Notes under the pieces: model-generated | Database searches by the model: none | Told to the model about the DNA's origin: nothing | Seen by the model: only the letters and a program-made list of their open reading frames with translations | Source: Macrophomina tecta | Lineage: Eukaryota > Ascomycota > Dothideomycetes > Botryosphaeriales > Botryosphaeriaceae | NCBI GenBank assembly: GCA_024180945.1 | Contig: JAKSGN010000007.1 | Location: 2,294,001-2,358,000 of the forward strand | Reading direction: 5' to 3' | Length of the DNA stretch: 64,000 nt | Shown here: positions 45,355 to 55,421 of the stretch, piece after piece | Numbering within the stretch: the stretch's first letter is position 1 | Layout: each line of letters begins with the position of its first letter | Program-made: the position numbers and the translations under genes

Positions 45355-47091
45355 ATGGCAGAATCTCCAGTGAAAACAATCATCTTCGACATTGGCGACG
45401 TGCTGTGCAGCTGGGTTCCGCCCACAACGCTGTCCATCAACCCGAAGCTCTTGAAGGAGTTCCGCAACTCCGCCACCTGGTACGAGTACAACTGCGGCAA
45501 GATCGGACAGGACGAGTGTTTCTCGCGGTTGGCAACGCAGGGCGGCGTCCCTGCAGCTGACGTCACGAGCGCCTTCCAACTTGCACGAGATTCGCAGGCC
45601 CAGAACGACCACGTGGTAGCAGCCATCCGGGAACTCAGAGCGGCACACCCAGACCTTCGGGTCTTCGCCATGTCCAACATTTCTCGGCCAGACTGGGAGA
45701 TCCTGAAAGGCAAGGCCTTCGACTGGGACATCTTCGACCGTGTCTTCACGTCTTGTGAAGCTGGCATGTGCAAGCCCGAGCTTCGCTTCTACCGCTACGT
45801 CCTCAGGGCGACCGAGACGGCCCCCAACGAGGCGGTGTTCGTCGACGACAAGTCCGAGAACGTGATTGCGGCGCAGTCCCTCGGCTTCCGCGAGGCAATC
45901 GTTTTCGACAATGCAGCCAATGTGCGAAGGAAGCTCTTGAACGTCCTCGAGGATCCGGCGAGTCGTGGGAGGCAGTGGCTCAAGAGGCAAGCTAAGGAGC
46001 TTCACTCGGAAACTGATACTGGAGTTGCGGTTCCTGACGACTTTGCGCAGCTCCTCACATACGAGCTGACGGGCGACATGTGAGCGCACCCAACAATGGC
46101 GGCATCGGCGCGCAGATGGGGCTGACACTTTTGCTCACAGGGATCTCCTGGACCTCAAGTACTTCGACCGGACTTGGAACTATTTCATTGGCTAGTAGGC
46201 ACGCCTTGCGTCTGCGAGCAATCGGGACTGACTTGGAGCAGGAAGCCCGTTTGGCACAACGAAGTCGTACCCTGACGACGTGGACACGACGTCGTACGCG
46301 TTCAAGCTCCTACCGCTGGACAGTGTGGCAGCGCACTCCATCATGGACGAGATGTTGAGCGCGGAGCAGAGGACAGTGGACGGCATCGTCAAGGTAAGCG
46401 ATGCGCGCAACGAGAGGCGGAAGCGAGATGCTGAGTCGTGGCACAGGTCTACTTCGACAAGACAGGCGCGCGGGACCGGACGGATCCGACAGTGTGCATC
46501 AACGTGGTGCGGCTGTTCTACGCTTACGGGCGGGGCAGCGAGCCAGGCCTCCAGGCGACCAAGGACTGGATCCAGGACGTTTTGTTCTTCCGCGGATACC
46601 TCAACGGCACCCGTTACTACCACCAGCCAGACGTGTACCTGTACTTCTTCGCGCGGCTGCTGGTGGAGAACGCCACGTCTGACATGTTCCGGAGCACGGC
46701 CGCGCTGCTGCGCGAGCGACTAAGCGAGCGCATCAACTGCCCTGCGGACGCGCTGGGGCTGGGAATGCGGGTGCTGGCGTGCCACTGGATGGGCATGCGC
46801 AACGAGCTCGATCTCAAGCAGCTCCTGACGATGCAGCAAGAAGACGGCTCGTTCGCGGTAGGGTGGCTCTGCCAGTACGGCAAGAGCTGCATGAAACTGG
46901 GCAACCGGGGGCTGACGACGGCGCTGGCCGTGGCGGCGGTGGAAGCACTGCGAGGAAATGGACGCGGCGGGCACGAGAAGACGGCGGCGGCAGCGGCGAG
47001 GAGTGGTGAGGTGCGGACGCGAGCCCAGCCGGACGGCGCACCCGCGGTGCTCAGCCCTGCGCAGATGCTGGCGGCCCCCCTCTCCGCATGA
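45355..47091 (+). CDS. HAD-phosphatase/class II terpene cyclase fusion (drimane-synthase-like)
   Basis: A 523-residue two-domain enzyme. Four exons are inferred: 45355-46079, 46141-46190, 46242-46393 and 46447-47091. Residues 8-200 are a HAD hydrolase domain: IIFDIGDVL with nucleophile Asp12, motif II AMSNIS (Ser107), motif III Lys140 in GMCKPE, and motif IV FVDDKSENV (Asp164, Asp165). The C-terminal half is a terpene cyclase beta-type domain with the class II acid motif DVDTT (271-275), preceded by SPFGTTKSYPD and followed by a QQEDGSFAVGWLCQYG QW-like repeat. This is the architecture of AstC of the Aspergillus oryzae astellolide pathway and of bacterial drimenol synthases. In those enzymes the cyclase makes drimanyl diphosphate from FPP and the HAD domain removes phosphate. 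Intron 2 needs a GC donor (ATTG|GCTAGT). The exact product here is inferred, not shown. Confidence 0.88.
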
Positions 47092-50048
47092 GCTGGGCCG
47101 CCGCTCGCCCGGTTCGGCACTTGTGCCCTCTGCATCCGATACCACTTTTCAGATTGCCGCCAGTTCGTGCATATACGTACATGCGCAGGTCTCCGTACTG
47201 GCGTTCATGCTGTTCATACCACTGGAGTTGCTCTTTCCCCTGTCTCTTGCCACGTGATCCCTGCCGCTCTTTGCACCGAGGATTAGCCCGGCGACTGCCC
47301 GTCCCAGCCCACCCACACATTCGCTGGCTTCTCTGCTCGCCTCGCCCGCCCCACCCACCCTGTGCCGTACCTGCGTCGTCTCACCTTCGAACCTCAGTCC
47401 GCCCTCTCACCGTCTGACGCTCGGCCTTGAGCCCGCCGCGACGCCCCGCGGCCGACAGCACCACCCTCCTCCCCTTGGTGAAACACGGGACGCCTAGACG
47501 CTGCGGAGCCCGCCCGATGCCCTCCGCCTTTTGCCTCTGTTTGATGTTGTGCTGTATCCAGCGCAGCAGCCGACCGATGCTCGGCCCTACCGAATTGGTC
47601 GACCGGGGACTGTCCACGCCGCGTTCCGCGACCCGAACCTTACTCGCCGCCCGGATGCGTCAGCCGATGAACCGCTGCTGGACGGGCGTATGTGAGCTGC
47701 TTACGTAGAAAACATCCCGGGCGCTCAAACGCCGCCGCAGGGGCCCTTTGCCAGCTGTACGGCACAGCTCCCCCACTCACAGCCGAGTCATCAGTCTCTT
47801 TGGCCATCTTGAGCTGCCTATTGCAGCCACGTGCGACAGTGCTGTCATCGAGGGGCTGATCCGCACTCTGCCAAGGCATCATCAGTTCTTTGGCTGAACA
47901 TGAAGTCTGAGTCTGGCCCTACTCGTGTTTTCTGGACGCCTTAGAGGCCAACTCAACTGACACCTTTTCTGACATTGTCTCTCTTGAATCGTTTGAGAGG
48001 GTGTCAAATCTCCCGGCCGGCACCGCCCGTAAAGCCGCGGCAGAGGAGACGATGCCCCGACCAGATGATTTGCTCGGCTTGTCATCTTTGTTCCGGCCTT
48101 CTATCCAGCAACACTAGTAACCTGGTCCCTCTCGCTATCGCAAACACGACTTGGCTGGGAACGATCGGAGTTTTTCGGTGTTCATCCAAGTGGCGCAGTC
48201 TTTGCAGCACAGGGAGGCTCCTTTCCTTGCTCAAAGATGCCGCAACTGATTTCATACCAGGACACAATGCGAAAACGCTTAGGAGAGAGAGGGGGGGGTG
48301 GTTGACGTGATCCCAAGTGGTGAACAAAGGCGGCACAAGCTTCAGGATGTAAGCTTCAACGGCCTTCAACGGCAATGTTTCGGAAATCTCTGCCCCAATA
48401 GGAAAAACCGAGATCGCCTTAGTGTTGTAACAAAAGTGATCCTCCGAGGGCAATCCCATCGACATCCTGGATCCTCAGCCTCGGTCCTCGATTATCCCGA
48501 GATCTGAGCCGAATTAAGCTCGAGACCCTGCACCATTCTACACAAGATGCTCGCCACATTCGAGGAGCACAGATGCTCCGAGACATCCGATCTTACAGCG
48601 GAGTGCAACATACTGTCGCATGTAGCATTACCATTCTTGTCTGACACATGGCATACTACCCCTGACGGCCCGCTCCGTGTCCTTAGATATCTCGGAAGTG
48701 ACACCGGACGCTCTTTGGTAAGCTTTGAGGTCAAGTCGGAAAAGCCACTCCCGGCCCATGCGTTCGTACTGTTCAGACCTGTTTCAAGTACATCCCCAGC
48801 ACCCCGATATTTACCCTGTACACCGGTACGTGCATCCACTATCCCGATGTCTGCAGTACGGACGCATGAACATCATGCGATCGGATTACTCAAATCGACG
48901 TACGTACGGTGCCTCGGCTTGCTCAGCTTGTTGCAGACTGGACAGCATATCTTCTTGCTTGACTCGCAATTGTATCTCCTCGGAGAAGCCCGTGGTATGG
49001 CCACGAAACAGCGCAACTTGCGATTACCGGGTTCTCATTGGGTACTAGTACGAGAGACGCGCCAGCCGCCAGCCCAGTGGCGCACTGACAGTTTAGTAAA
49101 GCTGACGTGACTGACATTGTTACCACGGAGACCTCTTTTTCTTCCTCTTCCCCTTATTTGGTGAACTTCTGGTTCTAAGTTCCGATCTTGCAACCCCTTT
49201 CTCGGTCGGGAAAACGATGCCTCAAAACGGTGCAACTAAAGAGATTGCGAAATCTAGTGAGTGACGCCGGGAAGTGATGGAAGAGTCCAAGACCCACAAT
49301 GAGTTCGCGAGTCCCGCCATGTGGTGGGCATTTGGAAATACAGCGGGCCAGGTGATTTTGCTCAGAACAGAATCCTATAAGATTAAAGAGGAATAATTCT
49401 GTCCATCTAAGGCCCCACTATGGGATCACTGAAGTAGTTGATGCAGAAAAACTGTCCTCAAACTGTTTTCGGGACGGTGTGTCCAAGACGAGGCTGTATT
49501 CGCGACTTTTCATATCGAGTAGTTGGCACCATCCTTTTGTTTTATCTCTGCCGCTGCGTTTGCACGTATCTTTATGAATAGCCTGAATATAATGTGGCAG
49601 CAAAGGTTTGATATTTATCAGCAGCACTCTTTCAACCAGAGAGGCTGTAAGCACGAGCCGGAGCAAGAGCAAAGCAATTTGAGCACAATATAGTACGCAC
49701 CATGGAGTTACTGGCGTCTGCTTCCAGTGCCCACAATATGTATGAATTTCCCGTCGCCCAAATTCCCGACAGCGGACTACACTTCTCTCTGTCCGACCCA
49801 TGATCATAACATACATGATTTAGATCGCTTTACATTGCCATCATCAATTCGTTTCGCATCCATTGACTAATTTTCAGTGGCTTCCATACAGTTAACTGAG
49901 ACTGCGACAATTGTAAGAGCAAGGCTCCGAAATAGCTATGGAGCCGAAGTAGCTCGTGCAGATGTAAATGCTCAGTGGACTTGGCTACCGCTCCACCCCA
50001 GGTCAACCACTTCATTTTAAGAGCCGTTGCGGATTTCTCTGCGATTTC
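47092..50048. other. Intergenic, AT-richer toward its end, no gene called
   Basis: About 3 kb between the HAD-terpene cyclase and the PhyH-type gene. Its first kilobase is GC-rich. From about 48 kb it becomes more mixed and then AT-rich near 49.2-50 kb. Single open frames of 100-190 codons occur (for example 48547-49110 + and 48465-48082 -), but none shows a domain, signal or exon partner. Decayed sequence is possible. Confidence 0.45.
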
Positions 50049-51045
50049 CTACTCCGTGTCTTGTGCAAAGGTGAAATCATGGGCTCCCCGTAAGTAGTCG
50101 TATCCACTCTCCACCCACTCGATTGCCGGCTGCAACCCACCCCATTCAATCTTACTTTTCGAGCCCTCCTCAAGCCGCACTTTCAATTTACTCCTCCACC
50201 ACCGCGCAAAATGGATCGTGACCAGCATCACCCGCGGCGAATCTGTCAAATTCGGCATCCCGGCATGCCACAACCTGAAATCTCTGATGACCAGCGCCCC
50301 CTTCGGCAGGCACATCCGCACGGGCGGCCTCACCTTCCTCCTCTCCTCCACCTAAAGCGACATAACCTCGTCAACACGGAATTCAAACATCCACATGAAC
50401 AAAGAGGAAGAAGGAACATAGGATGGGCCTCCGACTTACCAAAACCGGATCAATCTCGTCCGCATGCTCCCCCGTCCCCACCCCCGTCCCGGTCCCCCAC
50501 AAGTGACTCAGATGACTCCCCAACCACACCTCCGTCGCCCCATTCTCCACCCCGACCTCCTCCAAGCACACGTTCACGCAGAAACCGACCGGCATCTCGA
50601 CCGGGAACGCGCAATCCAGATCCACATGCACGGGCTGCCTGCCGCGCGCCCTGAAGGCGGTGTTCGCGCTGTAGAAGCGCAGCACGGGCCGCGGCCCCAG
50701 CGCGCACTCGGTGATGGCGGTCGCGAAGGGGTTGGCGACGATGTCGGCGAAGACCAGGCCGGGCGTCGTCGGCGGCTCTTGCTGGACGTTGCCCGTCGCG
50801 GCGCCGAAGTTGTGGTGGATGGAGGATCTGCGGGCGGCGAGCGTGGCGGCGTCGCGCTGCATGGCGGCATTGAGGGCGGAGAGGTGCTCGGGCGAGACGG
50901 CGTTGGCGAGCGCGACGAGACCGTCGGCGTGGAGGGCGCGCAGGGCGTGTTGGAGCGTGTGTGTGGTGAGGGTGCGGGTCGCGAGTTCGGAGGCGCTGAG
51001 GGTGAGGAGGACGGGCGTGTTGGAGGGAGTGAGAGCTGCGGCCAT
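50049..51045 (-). CDS. Phytanoyl-CoA dioxygenase (PhyH)-family oxygenase
   Basis: A 302-residue non-haem iron, 2-oxoglutarate-dependent oxygenase from two inferred exons, 51045-50440 and 50351-50049 (phase 0, GT-AG). The iron-binding HxD is in QPVHVDLDCAFP. A typical EVWLGSHLSHLWGTG segment (the family's E-x-x-P/L-G-S-H region) follows. The distal His lies in DFRLWHAGMPN, and the Arg that binds 2-oxoglutarate is in DSPRVMLVTIHF. The N-terminal part carries ALHADGLVALANAV, the usual start of the fold. PhyH-type enzymes in fungal clusters hydroxylate or rearrange terpenoids and other small molecules, while others are general metabolism enzymes. It is 3 kb from the HAD-terpene cyclase, so membership in the terpenoid locus is possible but not certain. 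Confidence 0.9.
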
Positions 51046-51748
51046 TTTCCCCCCTCTTTTATTTCCTTCCTTCTTCTTATTCTACTTCTTCTTCTGTTTA
51101 AGAGCTTTGGGGGGTTGGTTGTGTTGGTGGTTGATGTTTGGTGGGGTTGCGGCGACTGGATGGAGTTGATATACTCGGATGTCAAGTTGAGATGTTCGAC
51201 GGTGTGCTGTTTTCCCAAGCTCTTGTTAAGGACTTACTTGCTGCTAAAGTTGTGGATTGTGCCGCTTTGTTGTTAATGGTGCTAATGGTTCCTCTTGCGC
51301 TTGGACTTTCCTTGTGGTTGGTGTAAAGTGGGGGGGAAGAGGATAACGGAATTGGCGGGGAAGGCGGCCACCACTTTTGAAGTGTCGCTTGTTCTTTTTG
51401 CTGCTTTTGAATCTTGGCGATTGACATTGGTGTTGTCAAACATTCATAAGATAGCTATGGTAGTAATTCTCGCCGTGAAAAGTCCGAGCTTGAACAACTG
51501 TACGGAATATGAGAATTCGCTGACCTCGCCCGTTTGGTACACTTCAATTAAGCAGAGATGCCGGCATGTGAGCATTCGCCCTGGCGTACATGTAATTAAA
51601 TGACGAATTGAAGATATTTCATTCGAATTTTTAAATGAATTAACAGTAAATCATCAAATCACTAACTTGAATCAAGGTTATATTCAACAAGTAGGCCTTA
51701 TTCGTCCTCTCTAACGCTGAAAATCCCGGGTATGTCCCATCATCCTCT
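51046..51748. other. Intergenic, AT-rich in part
   Basis: About 700 bases upstream of the PhyH-type gene and downstream of the small Gly-rich gene. A pyrimidine/TTC-rich segment lies just before the PhyH ATG in the sense direction, and an AT-rich patch lies at 51,590-51,700. No gene was seen. Confidence 0.5.
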
Positions 51749-52006
51749 TCATTTCCCCTGACCAGCGTCCTTTACACCCTTGGCGATCCTGTTGCTGCCA
51801 TCCTCAATACCCGATGCCGCATCTGCGACCCCGCGCGCGACAGGCCTGCCGGCGCTACCGGTGGCGCCCTCGAGTGTCTCGCCAATACCGCGGCCGGCAG
51901 CGCCGACGACTCCTCCCACAGTGTTGGTCAAGCCGCCGACAGTGTTGCCGATAGTGGAAGTGACAAACTTCACACCAGAGGAAATACCCGAGTCGTTGCC
52001 TGGCAT
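51749..52006 (-). CDS. Small Gly-rich hydrophilic protein (LEA/stress-like)
   Basis: An 85-residue single-exon protein starting at MPGNDSGISSGV. It consists of short Gly/Thr/Ala-rich amphipathic repeats such as TIGNTVGGLTNTVGGVVG and GAAGRGIGETLEGATGSAG, followed by a charged tail ending GVKDAGQGK. It has no transmembrane helix or signal peptide and no cysteine. This style is common in small fungal stress proteins that resemble late-embryogenesis-abundant proteins, so a desiccation- or conidium-related role is only a guess. The frame can be extended upstream, but only to a non-ATG codon, so the ATG at 52006 is preferred. Confidence 0.75.
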   Translation of the reverse strand: MPGNDSGISSGVKFVTSTIGNTVGGLTNTVGGVVGAAGRGIGETLEGATGSAGRPVARGVADAASGIEDGSNRIAKGVKDAGQGK

Positions 52007-52416
52007 GATCGTGTTGTGGATGTTGTTTGTTTGCCGGAGGAGGGTTGAGGAAGTGCTTATTGTAAGAGTGTGTTGTTGTGTTCGAGGCAGTAGGGGGAGA
52101 CGCCTTTGCTCGCAGATCAAGAGGATTTGTAGTATAGGTGCAAATAGTTAGGATGCTGGCCAGATAAAGTAGGAGGAATATATATGCGAGCAGCCACATG
52201 CCATGCAGCCATGCGGTGCAAGAAAACAGGTTAGTTTGGACCGTGGAAGACACTGAGACCTGTGACGTCAGCAGCTAAATGTGGCGCAAAAAACGTGATG
52301 CGACTGGTGGCGCAAACACTCCCAAATCGCAACAGGGAACCACTCCCTTTTCCTATTTGCGGGTATCTAATAGCATTTACGTTGCTTGAATGCCCAGCCG
52401 CGCGAATCAAGGATCT
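52007..52416. other. Intergenic, promoter of small Gly-rich gene
   Basis: About 410 bases between the small Gly-rich gene start (-) and the PPR gene stop (-). No gene was seen. Confidence 0.5.
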
Positions 52417-55251
52417 TCAAAGAGCCTGGACTGGATGGGCCTGCTCAGTCTCTGGCTTGGGCCTTTGCTTCTTCTTGTACTCGACAGCGGCCCAAAAGCG
52501 ATTGATGACATTCTCATCTGACTTCCTCAAGCCCTTAGTTGCGATCCCGACGCCGTTCTCAACGTCATACACGATCTCGTCGAATCGCTCCCAGTCGCCA
52601 ATATCCGCAAGCTTGACGACGACCGCCTGCAGCGCAGGCCAGCCAGGCGTGAGACCCTCCTTCGACATCCGAGTGAGGAAGGTTGTCATCTTTCCCGTAT
52701 CACCGATAGCGGCATAACGCTCAATCATGCGGTCATAGAATACCATGTCGACAACAGTTCCAGAGGACTGGATCTGGGTCCAAAGAGCCTCGATGGAATC
52801 AAAATCCTCGCGCTGGAAGTAATATGTCATGAGAATTGTATAGATGTGGGGAGGAATGACAATCTTCTTTGCAACCATGTGATTCAGCACTGCCTTGGCG
52901 GCCTGCTGGTTGTCGTGTCTCTTAAGCAAACCGTCGATTAACGTCGAATAGACGTGCGCGTTGGCTTGAATGCCCTTCGCTTCGAGGTTTTGGAGAACAT
53001 CCATGACCTTCTCATTCTGTTCTTCCTGAGACAGAGCCGCAGTACTGGGGTTGCGGAAGATAGAGTTGAGAATGATGGTGAATGTCGCAATATCAGGCTG
53101 AACTTGGGCCTCTTCCATCTGCTGGAGCAGCTTCATGGCTTCGGGGGCGTTATCGCGCTTGAGAGACAATGAGATCAACGCGTTGAAAGTAAAGACATCA
53201 GGCGCGATTCCAAAGCTCCGTCCCCATGCCAGAACACGGGAGATGTACCGATGGTGGCGCGGAGGCATCTGTGACAGGGCTGTGATGGCACCATTGAGAA
53301 CAACGGTACTTGGCCTTGCAGGGAGATTTGCTTCGTCCACTTGCAGGCTCTTCTTCTTTCCCCCAGCCTGCACACGTTTGCATGCCTCAACCCATATTTT
53401 ACCCATCTCCTCAAGCACTCGAAGACCATGCTCGGTCTTGCCAGCGCTCATTATGCCGAAGATACGACTGGACCACGCGTGGGCATCCGGTTGAATCCCA
53501 GAGTTGAGCATTCTGACCCACATCTGTTCAAGCCCGTAGATGTCCTTCGCCTTTCCGCAGCCCGTGAGCATGGCCGTCCAAGCCTTGACAGTCGGATGCG
53601 TGCCATTTTCGATCATGTGGTTCCAAATTTGGATAGCTCGGTCAGGTTGTTTCAACGCCATGAACGCCTCCAAGAACAGATTATACAGTTTCGGTGGTAT
53701 TTCCACGGCACTGGAATCTCCAGCTTTCCTGGGCATCGATTGGCACACATCTAGCCAAAGTTGGTGAATCTGCTGTGGTTTCCCGTAGGAATACGCACGG
53801 GCGACGCTTTTGAAATAAAAATCTTGCAAAGATTCTTCTGGTCTACGCGACTCCCTACCCATCCCACTGAGCAGGCCAGAAGAGCCAATGATATTCCTTG
53901 TTTTCAGTCGAAACCCCACTATCCGATTGAACAAAGCGGTAATGTCTTCTGGGGAAATATGCGCACCTTCCAGTTGGAACTGCATGTCATTTGATGAATT
54001 CTGGATCCTTGAAACTGGCAAACGGTAACATCCAGCTATTAGATGGGCGAGAAACACAACGAACGGTCTGAATTCCGACAGGATTCTTTGGTCCAAGACT
54101 GATTCAATTCCATCTCTAATCAGAATATCATACGTGACGAGTGCTGAGTACGAGATCCTGTTGACCCTTTCGAACGACATATTTGGGAAGATCTCATAAA
54201 ACCGAGATCCGAAGTATTGCTGACGGCGTGAGGCCTCGTGGGCTGCCACTGGGGATGGCAAAGCTGACCACATGGCAACAGGTAACTCCGTTCGGTCGGA
54301 CGGCCGTAATTCTAGGGGACTAGAAGCAGAACTTGCGAATTGTTTGAAAAGCTTATCCCACAACTTCATGAGCTGGGACATTGTCTCATTAAGCGACTTT
54401 CCGGAATGCTTTCCTTCAGTCCCATTGGATCTCTTGAGTGCATGCATATTCAAACTCCACAGAGTGGTTCGCCATGATTCTTCGCACATGATACCGAGGT
54501 ACATGAATCTCTCCACGACCTGAACAGGTTCGGGAAGCGCGTCATCGGTCTTGCCCACGCACCAGTCGTTGATGAGCGCCCTTAACAATTTTCGAAATAT
54601 ATTTCCCTCCACCAATTGGCGGACGTCCAGTAGAGAGGGAGACTTCAAGGCTTCGCAATCAGGACTAGGGTAATGATCCAGGAAATATTCCCAAGCGGCG
54701 ACGGTAGTGGTTTTGTCAGTGTTGAGAATCGCATCTAGCTCGGTAGCGACGGGTTTTTGCTGAGGTATTTGTGACTTGGCTGCCGAGAGGCGATTTCTCT
54801 GAAAAGATGAACGGGGCTGCTGGGCGTCTGATCCTCCTATAGCTGTGCCGGAATATTTGCCTCGTGCGTTCGGATTCGTAATATCCAAGACATTGAAGAG
54901 GTTGGAGAGGGCCTCTGCGCGCGAGGAAGACTGAGCCAACCGAGAATGTAACGGTCGTCTCTCTGGTAGCGTCTCGGTTGCTGCGCGTTTCAAGCCTTCG
55001 TCGGCGTTGCTGGGCTTGTCTGCGTTTTCGTTTTTGGGGACCTTGCGGGAATTGGTGGAGGTGAAGGATATGAAGGTCGCTTTGGAGGTCCGCGGAAGCC
55101 CACGTAAATTGATCCCGTGCCGCAATACATTACGACGGCAGCTGGGACAAACGTACGGAGCGGTCATGCTGGGAGGACTGGCGCTCGAGAGGGGAGGGCG
55201 TCGATTGTGAGCTTGCGCAAAGCTTCCAAGGCTGGCCGGAAATCGGCGCAT
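52417..55251 (-). CDS. Pentatricopeptide-repeat protein, probably mitochondrial
   Basis: A single-exon protein of 944 residues, or 916 if the second ATG at 55167 (MTAPYVCPSCRRNVLRH) is the start. That second N-terminus, with a CPSC pair and many Arg, resembles those of fungal mitochondrial proteins and may be the real one. The C-terminal half contains consecutive PPR units of about 35 residues: KAWTAMLTGCGKAKDIYGLE, FTFNALISLSLKRDNAPEAM, HVYSTLIDGLLKRHDNQQAA and HIYTILMTYYFQREDFDSIE are starts of such units. PPR proteins bind single-stranded RNA and in fungi support mitochondrial mRNA stability or translation. The particular RNA target is unknown. Its 5' end faces the acid phosphatase gene. 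Confidence 0.9.
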   Translation of the reverse strand: MRRFPASLGSFAQAHNRRPPLSSASPPSMTAPYVCPSCRRNVLRHGINLRGLPRTSKATFISFTSTNSRKVPKNENADKPSNADEGLKRAATETLPERRPLHSRLAQSSSRAEALSNLFNVLDITNPNARGKYSGTAIGGSDAQQPRSSFQRNRLSAAKSQIPQQKPVATELDAILNTDKTTTVAAWEYFLDHYPSPDCEALKSPSLLDVRQLVEGNIFRKLLRALINDWCVGKTDDALPEPVQVVERFMYLGIMCEESWRTTLWSLNMHALKRSNGTEGKHSGKSLNETMSQLMKLWDKLFKQFASSASSPLELRPSDRTELPVAMWSALPSPVAAHEASRRQQYFGSRFYEIFPNMSFERVNRISYSALVTYDILIRDGIESVLDQRILSEFRPFVVFLAHLIAGCYRLPVSRIQNSSNDMQFQLEGAHISPEDITALFNRIVGFRLKTRNIIGSSGLLSGMGRESRRPEESLQDFYFKSVARAYSYGKPQQIHQLWLDVCQSMPRKAGDSSAVEIPPKLYNLFLEAFMALKQPDRAIQIWNHMIENGTHPTVKAWTAMLTGCGKAKDIYGLEQMWVRMLNSGIQPDAHAWSSRIFGIMSAGKTEHGLRVLEEMGKIWVEACKRVQAGGKKKSLQVDEANLPARPSTVVLNGAITALSQMPPRHHRYISRVLAWGRSFGIAPDVFTFNALISLSLKRDNAPEAMKLLQQMEEAQVQPDIATFTIILNSIFRNPSTAALSQEEQNEKVMDVLQNLEAKGIQANAHVYSTLIDGLLKRHDNQQAAKAVLNHMVAKKIVIPPHIYTILMTYYFQREDFDSIEALWTQIQSSGTVVDMVFYDRMIERYAAIGDTGKMTTFLTRMSKEGLTPGWPALQAVVVKLADIGDWERFDEIVYDVENGVGIATKGLRKSDENVINRFWAAVEYKKKQRPKPETEQAHPVQAL

Positions 55252-55421
55252 CGGCGACTCGGATCCGGCACAACATTATACCGGGCGGGCCGTGTCTGGC
55301 CAGGAATCGGCCCATGCAGGCGGCGACGGACGTGCGGCACCAGCCGATGTGACGCAGTGCTCAACTCCGGAAGCCTCATTATCCCACGGGCATGAATTGA
55401 TTTCCCCACGACCGACTCAAC
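55252..55421. promoter_or_regulatory. Compact bidirectional promoter
   Basis: Only 170 bases separate the PPR gene ATG (-) from the phosphatase ATG (+), so the two divergent genes must share a very short promoter. If the PPR gene starts at its second ATG, the space is about 254 bases. Confidence 0.5.

Noticed and set aside
48082..48465. Minus-strand 127-codon frame that looks moderately protein-like
   Set aside because: No recognisable family, no extension by splicing that I could find, and it sits in mixed-composition intergenic DNA.
48547..49110. Plus-strand 187-codon frame beside the PhyH-type gene
   Set aside because: No motif or conserved pattern, and the frame crosses AT-rich, possibly decayed sequence.
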